From NCBI RefSeq assembly GCF_003286085.1, contig NW_020825336.1, positions 620,001 to 684,000 on the forward strand: 64,000 bases of DNA, read 5' to 3'. Numbering within the stretch: position 1 is the stretch's first letter; every line of letters starts with the position of its first letter. The DNA comes from Drosophila persimilis. Lineage: Eukaryota > Arthropoda > Insecta > Diptera > Drosophilidae. The translations under genes and the position numbers were made by a program. The notes under the pieces were generated by a model, which saw only the letters and a list, made by a program, of their open reading frames with translations, was not told the DNA's origin and searched no databases. Positions 11,410 to 24,358 of this stretch are shown here, piece after piece.

Positions 11410-12702
11410 CTAGGCGAGGCTTTTATTAGATGCTTCCTCGTCTCGGTCAGAGTACAAAATGAGTTGAATGTTTCTCATGTGGTGCTGCTTCTCCTGCACC
11501 CGCCTCAGGTGGATCTGTGCGAGTGTGTTGAGTGTGGCCACGACAAAGTAGGCGACCATGAGAACGGTAAAGAGCTCAAAGGCGTGACTCACGAGGCTTA
11601 GGCTGAGGCTGATAAAGGACTCGTCGCCCTCCCCGTTTCGGTTGATGGTTTTGTGCATGTGCTGCTTTGTGGACATCAAGAAGCCTTTGAAGAACGTCTG
11701 CAGGCGTGGGCCAAGACCAGGCAGTCTCCCCAAGAAGTCGGCCAAGCCATTGACCAGATGGTCGCTGAATGACACTATGACGCATACCTGCTGAATGGTT
11801 GCCTTGATTAGGGCCTTGCCGATCATTGTGGCCACAAAAAACTTCCAGAAGGGCACCAGAAAGTGGCCGCATGTGATGCCAGCGAGGTCGAACAGGGGAT
11901 TGGGCACGCTGGCACAGAGAAGGATGCCAAGGAATCCCACACGCCGCACCATGAGCTCCATGCACTGTTTGGCACCGTCGAAAACATTTGAACGGCCCCG
12001 AGGGCTGTGCCGCTGAGACTTCTGCAACTCCAGAGGCTCCTCCGTTTCCACACCTTCCAATTCATTGCTGGACAGGCGTGCACTCCTGGCCATAAAGTAT
12101 GGTGGCAGCTCGCCTATGGCCGTGCCAATGCCCCAAAGCAAGGCCTCCGGCCGGACCTTTGCCAAAATGCTCCAGATATCTGGAACCTGCCGCACATACC
12201 CCTCTTCGGGGCAGACCTTTTGGTCCGGGTACGGCGGCTCCGGGAACTCCAGGGTCTGGCACTCGTAGCCCGCCAATGTGACTCCGGCAATATGTGGCCC
12301 CAGGTATAGTAGGAATGTGTGCAGTCCCGTGCCAAAGCCCACTGACGTAAGGACGCCCAGCAGCATCCAGTACAAGGCGAATCTCAAGTTCTGCAGGCCG
12401 ATGCTCACGTAACTCTCATGTGGTCCCGGCAGTATGCAGACTATACCCAGAGCCAGCAGACTGCCCAGTAGCCATTTGTTCAGCAGCCAGTTAGCGAGAG
12501 AAAGCACCAATCCTCCGGCTTCTATGGTTCCATACTTCAAGGTCCGCCAGGGGCGGCGCCACAGAACTAAAGATCTTCGCTCTAGTAGCTCCTGCGTGCG
12601 TTCGGCCGACAAGTCCCGCTCCTTCTCCTGCTCCTGCTCAGTGAGCAACATGCCCGAATCAGTGGAATCGGTTGAGGCGGTCGGCTCCTTTTCTACTCTC
12701 AC
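11410..12702 (-). CDS. Vacuole membrane protein 1 homologue (Tango5), intronless
   Basis: This is a 430-residue protein read from one uninterrupted exon. VMP1 is an ER multi-pass membrane protein. It acts as a lipid scramblase and controls autophagosome closure and ER contact sites. Visible hallmarks are the membrane segments at about 64-92, 106-145, 256-275 and 283-315, the family motif WGIGTAIGELPPYFMARSAR (residues 190-209), and the VTT/DedA-like core VPNPLFDLAGITCGH (266-280). A last hydrophobic segment lies at about 375-395. Length matches vertebrate VMP1 (about 406). The N-terminal 45 residues are acidic and Ser/Thr-rich, and the start is the first Met of the frame. No intron interrupts it, which raises the possibility of a retrocopy. 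All hallmark residues are intact, so it looks functional. Confidence 0.9.
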   Translation of the reverse strand: MRVEKEPTASTDSTDSGMLLTEQEQEKERDLSAERTQELLERRSLVLWRRPWRTLKYGTIEAGGLVLSLANWLLNKWLLGSLLALGIVCILPGPHESYVSIGLQNLRFALYWMLLGVLTSVGFGTGLHTFLLYLGPHIAGVTLAGYECQTLEFPEPPYPDQKVCPEEGYVRQVPDIWSILAKVRPEALLWGIGTAIGELPPYFMARSARLSSNELEGVETEEPLELQKSQRHSPRGRSNVFDGAKQCMELMVRRVGFLGILLCASVPNPLFDLAGITCGHFLVPFWKFFVATMIGKALIKATIQQVCVIVSFSDHLVNGLADFLGRLPGLGPRLQTFFKGFLMSTKQHMHKTINRNGEGDESFISLSLSLVSHAFELFTVLMVAYFVVATLNTLAQIHLRRVQEKQHHMRNIQLILYSDRDEEASNKSLA

Positions 12703-13319
12703 ACTCTTATAAGTGAAGCCAGTTGGGGGTATACTTTGTGTTTTTACTTCTATATCAAGGGGAGTTTGATGTGGTTAATGTTTTCTAGACTAGCTAGGCT
12801 TCGTGTCGATTCAAAAACTTGCGGAGCTTAAGGATGCTGTATTCCGCTTCCCTCTTCAAAATTCAAGGCCTTCTTTGAGCAGAAAATTTGCTATTTTCTA
12901 TACGGCAAAATTCCCCCAATCATAAGAGACTTCTATTTATATCCGCGGCATATAGCACCGCCGAAACGAAACAATAGGAGAATACAGCTTTTGAAATTTG
13001 GAATGCCTGGCCTTATACTATTTCGACACTTTTATGGATAGCGCTAGCTCTTTCTTTTCCATTCCTTCTCTTCTTTCTTGCTCCTATTCATGCATGAGAG
13101 AGAAAGAGAAGGAACTTCGCGGCTTTTTTGCACACAAAATCTACCTTTTCTATGCCTATACTCATTTCTACCATTTTTACTAGCTTTAAAGATATTTTTC
13201 TTTTATGCACTCATGTGGAATTGGCACATATTGGGGTAAGCAACGCACAATTTTGGTACAAAGACTTACTAATGAAGAGCCTTGGCAGAAGCACATAGAA
13301 TGAGATTTTCAACAAACAG
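12703..13319. other. Intergenic, VMP1 5' side
   Basis: About 600 bp between the VMP1 start and the inferred Bmcp 3' end. It should contain the VMP1 promoter, but I could not identify a TATA box or initiator with confidence. No coding frame was recognised. Confidence 0.4.
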
Positions 13320-13934
13320 TTTATTCAATAAAACTTGCATGTATGTATGTATGTATGTACACCTTGAAAGGATCAAGAAAGAATAACACACATTACTAAA
13401 TGCACATATTTACAACGAACGTGTGTGTATGTAATACGATCGATAAAGTCTACACTGTTGCACAGAACAAATGCGCGTCTAATACAAGTTCACATTATTC
13501 ATATTTTCGCTAGCTATATAACTGGTAAAATTAGGCTTAGTTTAGTTAAATAGTGTGTTCGCCGAAGGTCGCTGCTGCTTTCGCCACGGCCAGACGCTGG
13601 CAAGGCCAAGTAAATATGTGGTATGGTAGGAAATTCGTCAAAAATGCAAATACTTGAATGGGCCCACCCAGCGTCTGAAATTCCTTCTCGTTGTCACTTT
13701 TGTCGAAGGCGAAATGCGACCGGAGGATATGGCTGGCTATTGAATAGCCAGCAGCATGCAGACAGGCACTTAAGTGACCACTCAAATTGAACTATGAGCT
13801 TAGCTTAAAGGTAGGCCAGGTCCAGGCAGTTTTCTTAACCTAACTCTGCTACGGGGCAAAAGATCTTTTTGGTTTGAATGCTAGAATACATCTTGTACTT
13901 GGATTCCGTTCGACGTTCCACTTGCCGCCTCGCC
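13320..13934 (-). other. Probable 3' UTR of Bmcp
   Basis: The region follows the Bmcp stop codon and ends at TTTATT (13320-13325), which reads AATAAA on the minus strand. The palindromic surroundings also give AATAAA on the + strand. It includes an ATGT tetramer run (about 13338-13360) and an open frame without ATG (13546-13785, minus) that is listed among the findings. Confidence 0.45.
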
Positions 13935-15426
13935 TCAGTATTTCTTGAGTTGTTCGTACGTTATAAAGAATATGATGTTCCAGGGCCCCATCCTAACCCA
14001 CGTGGGTATGAAGCCCTTATAGAGGGCCAGGGGTCCCTCGTTTCGAATCGTCTGCACTGCACAGTCGAGGCTCCCGCTGTACAGCTTTGGTGTGGCTGCC
14101 GCAGTGGCCAGGCCGTTTATCGTCATGCTGACGGGTCTCTGGTTCATCAGGCGAGTCTATAGCAAAGGATTATCTCTCATGCTGACAATATAGCATTTTA
14201 TTTCACTCTACTCACCCGGATGACATCGATGGGAGTCGACGCAATGGCGCTTCCTAAGCTGGCAATGAAACTTGAGCTGTAACAAAAATAGAATTAGATC
14301 CAGAACGTGAAAAAAAGCCGGGGGAGGACTTACATAAAATGATTCGCCACATGATCGCCAAAGGCGTTCATTAGCTGCAGCTTGCAAAAGTCATAGACCG
14401 GTAGCTCGACTGACGCAATGACTACGGCGCGCTGAGCCGTTGGCCCAACACCGCGCCACAGCCCTCGCACGCCCTCATACTTGTATATTTCGCTGAAGCA
14501 GCCAATCAGACCCTGGTGATGGGCTCTGCCATGCACCTGCATACGCACTTTCAGCACATCGGTGGGGTTGGCAATGGCCGATGAGATGGCGCCTGCCGCT
14601 GCCGCGCACAGTATGTTGCTCCAGACCCGCTCGCTGCCGTCTTCGTTCGTGAGGAGGCCGCGCTCGTTGGCCAGCTTCTTGAGGGTGTAGTAGGTGCCGA
14701 ATTTGATGGTGCCGTAGGTGGCCTGACGCAGAACTGCCGGCCAAATGCTGCAATGAATACGATGATATCAGAAACAAAGTCTAAGGGGTTGCTGGCACAC
14801 TATCGGGCCGGGCAAAGTTTGCAGACCAGACCAAACGTTGTATTTTCGGCAAGCCATTGACGGTGCCGAGTCGTGACTGGCGTTATCAACCTACACAGAA
14901 GTACGAATGTATGCACTTGCATATGTTCGCGCTCTACACACATTATTATGCTATTCCCTAGGAGACAACTGAACATGTGACTGTCACGTTTCGCATGATA
15001 AGAACGCAATGCTTGTCTCATGTTGTGACATCGTGCTCGTAGATTTCTCGCCACTTACCCAGAATACAACGCTCGCAGCCCTTCTTCTTTGGAGATCTTG
15101 ACAAATGCATCGGTCATGCCGCGGTACCGCAGCTGCGAGAACGTTTGATCAATTTTCTGACCTTGGACTTGGAGGCGCGTCTTTGTTGTGTCGATTGGAA
15201 AAGTGCCTGCAATGCAATACGAGTATAAATAAGCTAGAAGTTTGTTTACAAAGATTCAGTACGGCGATAAGGGTCTGATTTCAAAGCTGATTCCAAAAAC
15301 ACCACCTTTCGTCACACTTGTTTTCGCCACGGGAGGCCCTCATCTTTTTGCATAATTACCAAATTCAGCAGTTATAGATGCAACGCCGCCATAAACAAAA
15401 GGCCGCCAGTCCTTGACTTCCGCCAT
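13935..15426 (-). CDS. Brain mitochondrial carrier protein (UCP5/SLC25A14-30 type)
   Basis: Five coding exons on the minus strand (15426-15360, 15206-15059, 14747-14334, 14276-14216, 14156-13935) join in phase to a 303-residue carrier, the usual length for this family. It is an inner mitochondrial membrane transporter with three repeats of two helices. The signature PxDxxK/R motifs are [17 protein letters not shown] and TPIDVIRTR, one per repeat. [14 protein letters not shown] at the N-terminus and RLMNQRP after the third motif are typical of BMCP1/UCP5 rather than UCP1-3 or UCP4. The protein ends EQLKKY. Family members are thought to carry anions such as sulfate, thiosulfate or dicarboxylates, and may moderate membrane potential. 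The ATG at 15426 is the only Met fitting the family N-terminus. Confidence 0.93.
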
Positions 15427-18400
15427 GACCGCCACAGCACCTGTTGATGCTCAAAAACCGATCAGATTTCGCGTTGATCCTTCAACGACGCGACCAAATG
15501 AGATGGCACTCCTCCGTTGCAACTTCGTTGTTTACTTAGCGTCGTTTGCAGGTTTACTTGCATGAAATTCGCATTAAATATTACACAAATCACGCAACCA
15601 AAGTGTCATGCTTTAACTTACATTCGGTCAATTTATTACATAGCAACTACACGGTAGCTACACACTTGCTACATAATGGGAGGAAAAAGAGGGTATAAAC
15701 AACAGGCAAAGCGGCCCAGAAAATGCATCGGAGGCAAGGTAAAACACACCCCTCGCGCCTAATGTACCTTGCCGATTTTGTCTTCAAGGTATATTGTCCT
15801 CACGCGCAAGACGGGGTTCGTACGAATCCTGCAATTTACTAGCTGTCCATACCCTTTTTATAGCCCATTCAAAACTACGACTCATTTTTTCGTTGCATTT
15901 TGAGCGTCTGACCTCAGAAATATACCGTCTCATTTTTAGAATATACCGTAAATATATCAATGAAAAACCGAACTTAGCAAACATAACCGCTCTATTTAAA
16001 ATGGATAACAACTTGAATTAAACCGCGGAAAATAATACTCAAAATAGCATCCTATCCTTTACCTTTGTATTAGAAAAAGACCACGATATATTTCGCGGAA
16101 TGAAACCTAAGTGTGTATGGAATGAGTCTAATTTTTTGTACCGATTCATCCGGTTCAATACCCGATTCAAAGCATGCGAAAAAGATAGCCATAACCGATT
16201 CGAAAAGAGCAAAGTGTCTCGAGCCGTGCCCTCTGGTGCTGGAAAGTGCCGGTTGGCAGAAAATATCCAATACTGCTAAACGGCTCGACCAGGGCTGCAT
16301 TGCTTTTCCGTTGAAAATAAATGTAATTTAAATTTCAATTCATTTCCTGAAAGCCGATCCAAACGACAAAGTAACAAGGATCGAACGATAATGGGAACAA
16401 ACTTGAGTAATTTCATTCTGACATGGATTGGCGTCTCGTTTCAACGCAAACTAATCTCCCTGTTCGGTTTTCTTCGAGGGAAAATATACGAGTATATTCT
16501 CTAAGGGTATTTCCAGCTTCGACCCACGAAACGGACCGTTTATCTTTATTTGTTTGTTTATTGAACAACAATTCAGGCAACATCAAAACAAACTGTTTAA
16601 AAGTCAACAAGAAAGTAGATCAAAACACTCCAAATATTGGTAGCGAACCTCAAATGAATATTTAAACGCAAACCGATAACGAGTTGAGTCAAAAAACGAA
16701 AAACGAAAAAAAAAACAGCAATCTGGGAATTCCTATTCACCTACTCGTAAGCTTAGCCCTGGCCCCGTGGTCCATCTGTGGTGCTGGCAGGGGCAGTGCA
16801 GGTTCTCCAGCGCCGACCTTTGCTGGCATTTTGCTGTTTTGTTTTCGCCTGTCTCTCAGCTCTGCTCTGCTCTGCTCTGTCCTGTTTTGTTTTGTTTTGT
16901 TGGCAAATTCGCATAATTAAAGATTGTTTTGTGGAAGTTAGCTTACTACGATTTGTCTGTGCTTAATTCACGTCACTCATTTCAAATTCAAGCGCAGACC
17001 GGATCGTGAAAGTCGGCGGCGTCACATCGGCGTCGCCGGTCTTGGACCAGTTCGAGCGTTGCCTTTTTGGGGAAAAAGACTTCAATGGGTTTAACCCCGA
17101 ACATGGTGTGGCTCCGAGTCCGACTCGGACTCCGAGCATGGCTAAGACCGCAGAGAAACAAAGAATTTGGCAAATTAATTTAATCGCTGCATCCTATTGT
17201 CGATCCGATCTGATCCGAGCTAAAATGTAATTTAATCGCCTTACAGTTTATTTCACTTAATTTGGCATTCCCGCGCCGCCGGTTTTTTTCTTTGGTAAGT
17301 GATTTCTGGCAGTGGAGCGCTCCCGTTCTGTGCCGTGGCGTGGGCATTCTGGGTAAACTGGCTATTTGGTCTCTGCTATTTGCTACTGTGTTCGAATTAG
17401 CAAATTCATTCAACCGCTCTGTGAAATATCTTGATTTGTAGATTTCCACATTGGGAAGGCCGCGGGGGGTGCAGATTGATTCCTTCCCGACTTTGAGGAT
17501 CCTGCCACCTGCCACCTGCCAGACTTTTACCGCGAAAACAAAGCTGAATCTTAAACAGCCGAACGCGTGCCAGTCGCAGACTTGGCATAAATATCTGGAT
17601 ATTTCGAGTTAAGCACGCAGATATATACGTATCTGTGAATGTGGTATGTGGTCATAGCCGAAGTCTGCTTATGGATCGATCAGGGCGCCTTGCTTGTTAG
17701 TCACATGATTGGCATGCGGAAATTCCCCGAAAAAAGGCCGTTGCCATATTTGAACATATTTGTTCAAGGAAATATCTTGGAAGCCCTACGCCCATTTGCT
17801 TTCCCCCGAGGGCTTTCGTCTTTCAGCCAGAGAACACGTGCAAAAACTATTAATATTTACGAATAAATGGAATTTAAAATGCAAATACTCATTAGAATGA
17901 TATTGAGAGTCGTTATTCGTCAGGTTTTCCAAAAATAGTCCCGCAAAGAGTCTCTTACGTATTCTCTATTGGATGATATACAAAATAAGATCCTTTGCTG
18001 CTGCTGTTTGCTGGAAAGAACAGTAAAAATAGCTGCCAATCGATTCCCAAATTTGGCAAATTGATTCCCAAATCAATCAACAAGTAGCCGGTTCAGGTAT
18101 TCCCCAGAACCGTGGGCGAGACGGAAAAGGGAAAGAAATTTCTTCAGTCCTAAGCTGAGACCCAATAAATTAAATTAAATCCAATTTGCATATCTAACAC
18201 CGATGCCTGTTTTGTTTACCGTTTGAGAGTAAAAACCCCAAGCCAGACCAAATCCGCATACGCGTAGAGGCTGATGCTAAGCGCGGGTCTGGCGCCAAAG
18301 AAATTACCAACTATCCATCAAGCGTTTTGGCCAGATCTGTTTACTGGCGTCCATCCGCTACATGTGCTAATCGTCGATGGGTGGGGGGAATGTTGTGGCG

Positions 18401-21400
18401 TTGAGTGGAGTGGCGTGAAGCTTTTATTACACTTGGCTGTCGCTACTGTCCAGACCGGTCTGCGCTCCCCATAGCCCCGAATCTACGAGTATTTCCCGGT
18501 CCAATCGCAGTCGAAAACGGAGTCGGAGTGGCTCTGGTAATTATGCAGGAATTTTTGATGCGACGACTGTCGCGTCTCCAAGTCGCCACAGTAAATTCTG
18601 CGAATCTGACAGATTTTATTGTATGCCAAAACTAGTATCATTCAAATTCGTTTACAGCCGGTACGTACCCCCGAAAAACCAAATCATATGCAAAGAAGCC
18701 CCGGCCAGGCCAGGCAGAGACCGAGACCGAGACGAGACCTCTCGCTTCGAATACTTCTCACATCCTAAATACATTTTTCCAAGCTAAGAAAACGGGAAAA
18801 CTCTTTTAGCAAAAATGATTTCCTGTACAAGGCTATTATAGTTCCTATATTACCATATGACAGGAGCTCCCTGGTTTGTTCGGACCTCAATGCCCAAAAG
18901 AGATCTCCACTTTGCTGGATACTAAAGCAGCTAGAGGTTTGCTGATCTCTCAAGCGTCTGCATCCCTGAAACATTGAACCAGTGAGCTGGATATGCTGTC
19001 CTAGTTCTTCATGAACTTTGACGCATACGAGGAGAGGTCTAGCTCAGTGGCTATTCCTTATGTCCTTAAGATAGTCAGATGAACACCAATGCCACTAGTT
19101 GGCAGAAGTCCCCCTTCTCTAGGAGCATGAGGCTGGGGCTGAGGTACCATCTAACCCTCAGCTGCCTAGACATACATACATCCTCTTGGAGCCCCATATA
19201 AGCCCCATATGTGCCATGTGCAAGGTCCAGCAAAGTGAATGTCCAAGCGCTGATCAGATCGATCGCTCATGCATAATGCATCGCACAGGAACAGCAATTA
19301 ATCAGCAATTAATTTTTCATAAATTGATCGTTTATTGACTGAAGGCAGGAATTACATGCCCGCTACCGTATGGCCTGCTGGACCGCTGCTTCTTCGCTTC
19401 TCCTCCGCTACTCTGGCTCCGCTGCTCTGGCTCCGCTGCGACGGGAGATGGAGAAAAAAGACAATATTAATTGCTAATTATGCGCCGTGTCAAAACAACA
19501 AAACTAAGCCACATACATACATAATAAATTATCAATTTGTCTACGGCTTTAATCACAGGCCACAACCAGAATATCAAGAGGTACTAGGCATGTCTTCTGG
19601 GCAGGCAGGCCAGTGGGGATGGGGATGGGTATGGGGATGGGTATGGGGATGGCGATGGCACGTAGACCAAAAAACGGTCAATACTCGTAAAACTGAAAGC
19701 GAATAAACAATAAATCAGCCACAAATCGGTTGCTTCGAGTGGAATTTTTAGCATAGTTCGTTGCTTTCGACCTTAACGCGGTGTGGTGTGGTGTGGTGTG
19801 GTGCGAGCCCTGTGCCAAACAAACACGCTTCCACAGAACAGAATGGAGTCGGAGTCGGAGAGCCCGGGCATAATTAATAAATTCCAGCGTGCGCCGCAGA
19901 GTGAGTCTACAGTCCAGTCCAGCATCGAGCATCGAGCATCCAGCATCCAGTATCCAGTATCCAGTATCCAGCAAACAAAACAACAAATTGACGTCACACA
20001 CAGGGTCGGGCCCTGGCCCGTTGCCTGTCGGCGGGCATTCGGCCTTCCCTGGGCAAGTGTGACATGGTAGGAACGGAAACGGGTTAAACGGGTACGGCAG
20101 CGTCCCCCTCCAAACATCCAAACAACAACAGCTCTGTCTCTGGCTCTGGCTCAGGCTCTCGCTCAGGGCCTTAATCAAAGGTGTTCGTTCTCTGCTGGCG
20201 AATAGCCAGCATCTGTCCATGTACTTATTACCGGCACTGTGCCCGACTCCTGGCATGCAATAAAATCAAGATGGACTGGACCCAAACAACATTGTATGCC
20301 AGCGACTAGTTTTCATTAAGCGTTACGCCTCCTGGCGACCGGCGACATCTTGGCGTCAGCCAAATGGGGGGATAATGAGCATTGCAGGCCCCGCAGTTCA
20401 GGTTCGACGACCTTCTGGGATGGAATGGGATGGGTTGGATGCACAGGCACATTCCCCAACACCTTCGATCTGTGGATCTGTTAACTTGTGATAATATCAG
20501 ATCTATAATAAAATACAGATAATATGGAAAAGATGGAGGACAAGAATGTGCTCTGTAACGCCCTTCCACTCCCCCACATAACCTTGTAAAGCAGATTCTT
20601 ACAAAAAGGGTCTGTGGAAAGTTTCAGGGAAATACATAGGTATGGAGATAGAAGCTTGGCTGATTTCAATTACTTATGAACCCCACTCCATGCCGTGCCC
20701 CCTCGATTGGATCTTCTCGGTGAGGGTGTTACGATTGTTTCCGAACCGTAGAAATACTTAAGCGGCAGTGCATCCAAATTTGGCATGAGCTTTCAGAGGC
20801 ATTTAGCACTGATTCGCTCGGCCAGCAGCGGATTCCAATGGAGCGATGGAGCGATGAGTCGCTCAAGTGAGGCTCGTCTCTGGGATGGGATTGGTATGGT
20901 ATGGAATGGGATGTGATTTGATTTGATGCCCATTTATGAATCCGTTGGGCACCGCGCGGGTGGGCGGTCTACCTGCCCCACTCGCATTCCCACGCCGCCT
21001 AGGCACAGGTACTGGCGTGGCACGGCCCGTGGCACACCCAGGCCGAAATGGGAAAACCATTTGAAGGGGCCGTGGTGGGGAGGGGGGCCGGATAATTAAT
21101 TACACGAGGCTGCAAAAAATAATGCAGAACAATGGCCCGATCCCGAGCCCGAGACCGATCCCGGGCCCAAGCACGGGCGATGGTGAGGGGTAAAAGCATT
21201 TCGCCGGATGACGGGTGATAGCGCTCCAAATACTTAACCGCAGACGGGCAGAGGCCGAGAGATTTATGGCTTTCGTCCAACTCTGGAATATCCCAAAAAA
21301 AAGCCCAAGAGATCTGGCCAAAGACGATCGAAAAGAAAACATGTGCTTCGCGAGAGCCGCAGACGAAGCCCCACCGCTGGAGAGCACCAGACGGATCTCT

Positions 21401-21436
21401 CTGCCTCTCTCTATGTCTCTCTCTCGGCGTCGGCCC
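15427..21436. other. 6-kb intergenic region between Bmcp and the SVWC gene
   Basis: This should hold the Bmcp promoter (right of 15426). No gene was recognised. A copy of the GTATATTT motif lies at about 15904-15953 in reverse orientation, roughly 0.5 kb upstream of Bmcp. A GGGGAT/GGGTAT repeat lies at about 19615-19655. Open frames between 16.1 and 20.7 kb are short and lack recognisable domains. Confidence 0.5.
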
Positions 21437-21472
21437 ATAAATATGAGTCGCTCTGGTCAGGTAGCCTCAGTT
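21437..21472 (+). promoter_or_regulatory. TATA-Inr core promoter of the SVWC gene
   Basis: ATAAATA at 21437-21443 and an initiator-like TCAGTT at 21467-21472 are separated so that the initiator A (21469) lies about 31 nt from the TATA start, the ideal fly spacing. The predicted 5' UTR is 148 nt. TATA-Inr promoters are typical of inducible or tissue-restricted fly genes. Confidence 0.55.
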
Positions 21473-21616
21473 CGTGTCTGAATACCAGCCCGTGCACACA
21501 GCCTCTGAAAAAGCCTGAGATTTTTTTTGCTCGCCAATCGCGTCAAGAATTGCCAGTGAACGCCATACGAGAGTGGAATCCAGTCGAGTCCCAGTTGAAA
21601 ACCAAGAAATTCCAAA

Positions 21617-23966
21617 ATGCATTCGGAAAAAGTTTGTGCCGCCTTCGCGCTCCTCGCCTGCCTCGCCCTCGTCGAAGCGGCCGTCTACAGCCAGCCCGCC
21701 ATCTTTCATCCTGGTAGGTATTCGTGAAGGAGTTGGGATGGTTGGGATGGGTCCCTCAACAGTCTCTCGAGACGGTGGGAAAAGCCTCTGGCCATTTGAG
21801 ATCAGTTTGTTTTCTAATCAAGTCTGTTTTGATCGTAAATTATGCAAAGTTTTTCTGAGACATGTGAAAAATTCCATTAGTTTTATGCTCCGTTCAACCC
21901 GTTCGGATCGTTGTTTATGGATTTTTCTAATTAAGTTTTCAATCAATTCTTCCCCATAAACGACCTTTGCCAGCGTTGAGAAACAATAAAAAGCCAAACA
22001 AAAAACATTGATATCAGTTGTCAGGCGACTTTTCTGATTGATTTACGACACGGACGAGGCCTAACATTACCTCATTTGGAGGTTACAGTGTCCTCGAGGG
22101 TTCTACAGAAGACCCAATCCCAATCCCAATCCCAGTCGCAATCCCATTCCCATTCTCATTCTGAAGAACTACTTTCGGCGAAACTTTGACGTCAGTTGTC
22201 AGATGGAATTTGACTGCTATTACGTTTTTTCGGACATGTGATTTATGGGAACCGATACAATCTGATATTTGGGTGCTTTCGCTGACGTCAACGTATGGGT
22301 ATAAACAAAAGAAAACGATCGATTGTTTCAAACAACGCAAAAGGCGGACAAAACACAAAAACAAAAATGAAAACAAAAACAAAAAGCATAGATAAATCGA
22401 AATTTGTCATCTTTTTGGCCCCCTTTTCGACTGTGTAGCAGCTACAGATACAGATACAGATATATGTAGATACATAGATACGCAGATATGGATTTCGGTT
22501 TGGGATTTGGGTTTTTCGCATTTGCCAAAAATTAGCATAAGAAATGTGCTGACGGTGGGGTATTATTCAGGAGATCGGCTCATTTGCATCGCTATGCGGA
22601 TTTGAGTTAGAAAAATTATCGCCTATCCATCGCTGGGCATTCAGCCATCCAGTAAGCCAGTCAGTCAGCCAGTCGGATCGGATATGTTGTATTTTCCTTC
22701 AGTATCCCCCCTCCCGTCTGGCTGAGTTATTCATACGTGAAGGTCGTCGGACGTCTTTGGCCCGTACCGGGGCGGGGGGGAAATTCTGGCATCTGGTTCA
22801 TCCACGATTCACGATTTAAGATTCACGAGGAATTAGCGCCAGCCCAGTTCCCAGTTTAAAAATAGGCGATGAGTTCACGCGAGCCGCTCGGTTAATTGCA
22901 CAATTGGGAGTGAGAAGGAGAAGGAGGAGAAGGAGGAGGTGGTGGAGGAGGAGGAGAATGGTAAATTAATGGCATGGCGAGTGTCATTAATCAAACTTAC
23001 CTTTCTATTCGGCAATTTACGAGAGTATTTTTGAACCCAACAACTCAACAATTTCAGCCGCAGGCCATTCGTTATAAATAAAAGTACGAATACGAGTACG
23101 AGTACGAGTACGCTCCATCGACGTCTGTCAGGTTGTATCAGGGGGCAGGGGTCTGAGAGAGAGACTTAAAAATAAGTATGGCCCAATCACGAGTTGCCTG
23201 CGGCTCGTATTTCAGATGTATTTATAACCAGACCTGGGCCCCTTCAGATCCAAACTCGGGTCTACTTCGAGTCGCACTTCATTGTGCCAATTTTCTTGTC
23301 GAATGACTGTCAAGTTTGTGTCTTGAGTCTTTCGTTCGATCCGCTTGGGCGAGTCACGGAGCGACAGGCACAGACTCCTACACACTGTAGGATCGGCCAG
23401 TCAGCCAGCCAGCCAGACCCTGCGGCCCATCTATATTGCATATTCACTGATGGAGGGGGTGGGGGAGATTGCACACGCTCGAACAGTATTTAAATTTTTC
23501 CAGGCACACAGCACAGAGCACAGAGCACAGAGCGATTTATAGCCACTTCCTCATAAACCGTAACTGCGACGGGGGGACAGACAGCGCATAAATATTGTAA
23601 AATACATCGACGGGGGAAACAAAGAAGAAGAAGAAGAAGAAGAGGACTTTAACCACTTCCGCTTTAACTTTTGCTAACCTTCCGCTCTCCATCTGGTCCT
23701 TTCTTGCAGCGCATCCCGGCAAGTGCTTCGACAAGTTCACCAGGCGAGCGATGCTGCCCGACAAGGAGTACAAGCCGAAGGGCATCTGCGCCAGCATGAC
23801 GTGCAGCCTCGAGGCGCGGGAGATCAGTATCGAGACCTGTCCCTACGTCGAGGCCCCCGGCTGCGAGGAGCTGCCCGCAGACGTCAACTGGAGCTTCCCC
23901 AAGTGCTGTCCGCAGTTCAAGTGCGTCGACTTCAAGACCGGCAAGGAGTTTGTCGTCTCGCTGTAG
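21617..23966 (+). CDS. Small secreted single-VWC-domain cysteine-rich protein
   Basis: Two exons (21617-21713 and 23710-23966) join in phase 1 across a 1996-nt intron to give 117 residues. The first 21 residues (MHSEKVCAAFALLACLALVEA) form a signal peptide. The mature part has eight Cys in the SVWC (PF15430-type) order: KC, IC, TC, TC, GC, then CC and a last C in CCPQFKC. This family includes fly Vago and shrimp and tick homologues that respond to infection, starvation or stress. The specific orthologue (perhaps CG14132) is not verified, so no symbol is given. Acceptor CTTGCAG and donor CCTG|GTAGGT are both good. Secretion into haemolymph is likely, and the molecular partner is unknown. Confidence 0.85.
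21714..23709 (+). other. Intron of the SVWC gene
   Basis: The 2-kb intron shows no nested gene. It contains a GAGTAC hexamer repeat (about 23084-23112), an AAACAAAAAC-rich tract near 22360 and a GAA trinucleotide run near 23625. Confidence 0.7.
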
Positions 23967-24352
23967 ATGCAGCATGTAGCATACAGCATACAGCATGCCA
24001 CCTGCCACCTGCCACCTTCCACCTGCCCCAGTCCCATCCCCCATAGTCAGTTGAAACTGAAACGTGATTTTACATGAAATGTATTCGTAGATTCGTAGTG
24101 CCTCTGTGTGCCTGATTTTGAGTGAGAGCGAGCCCGAGTGAATGATTCATCTAACTTCTTAATTTATTTATTGTAATTTGTACATAACACCCAATCCAGT
24201 CCGCATAACCCCCTTGTCGGCATTGTCTTCATGTTTTCATGTGTGAACAGAATTGTAGTTTGTTTTGATTTATTCAAAAGTCCCTGTATGCGATATTTGC
24301 AAGTATGACTAACTTTAAACATAAATTGTTTAGTTCTTAAGGTTTTAATTAA

Positions 24353-24358
24353 AATAAA
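24353..24358 (+). other. Poly(A) signal of the SVWC gene
   Basis: AATAAA about 390 nt after the stop codon, within an A-rich stretch. It is the first canonical hexamer I see downstream. Confidence 0.4.

Noticed and set aside
16152-16168. tRNA B-box-like GGTTCAATACC
   Set aside because: No matching A box or acceptor stem at the right distance.
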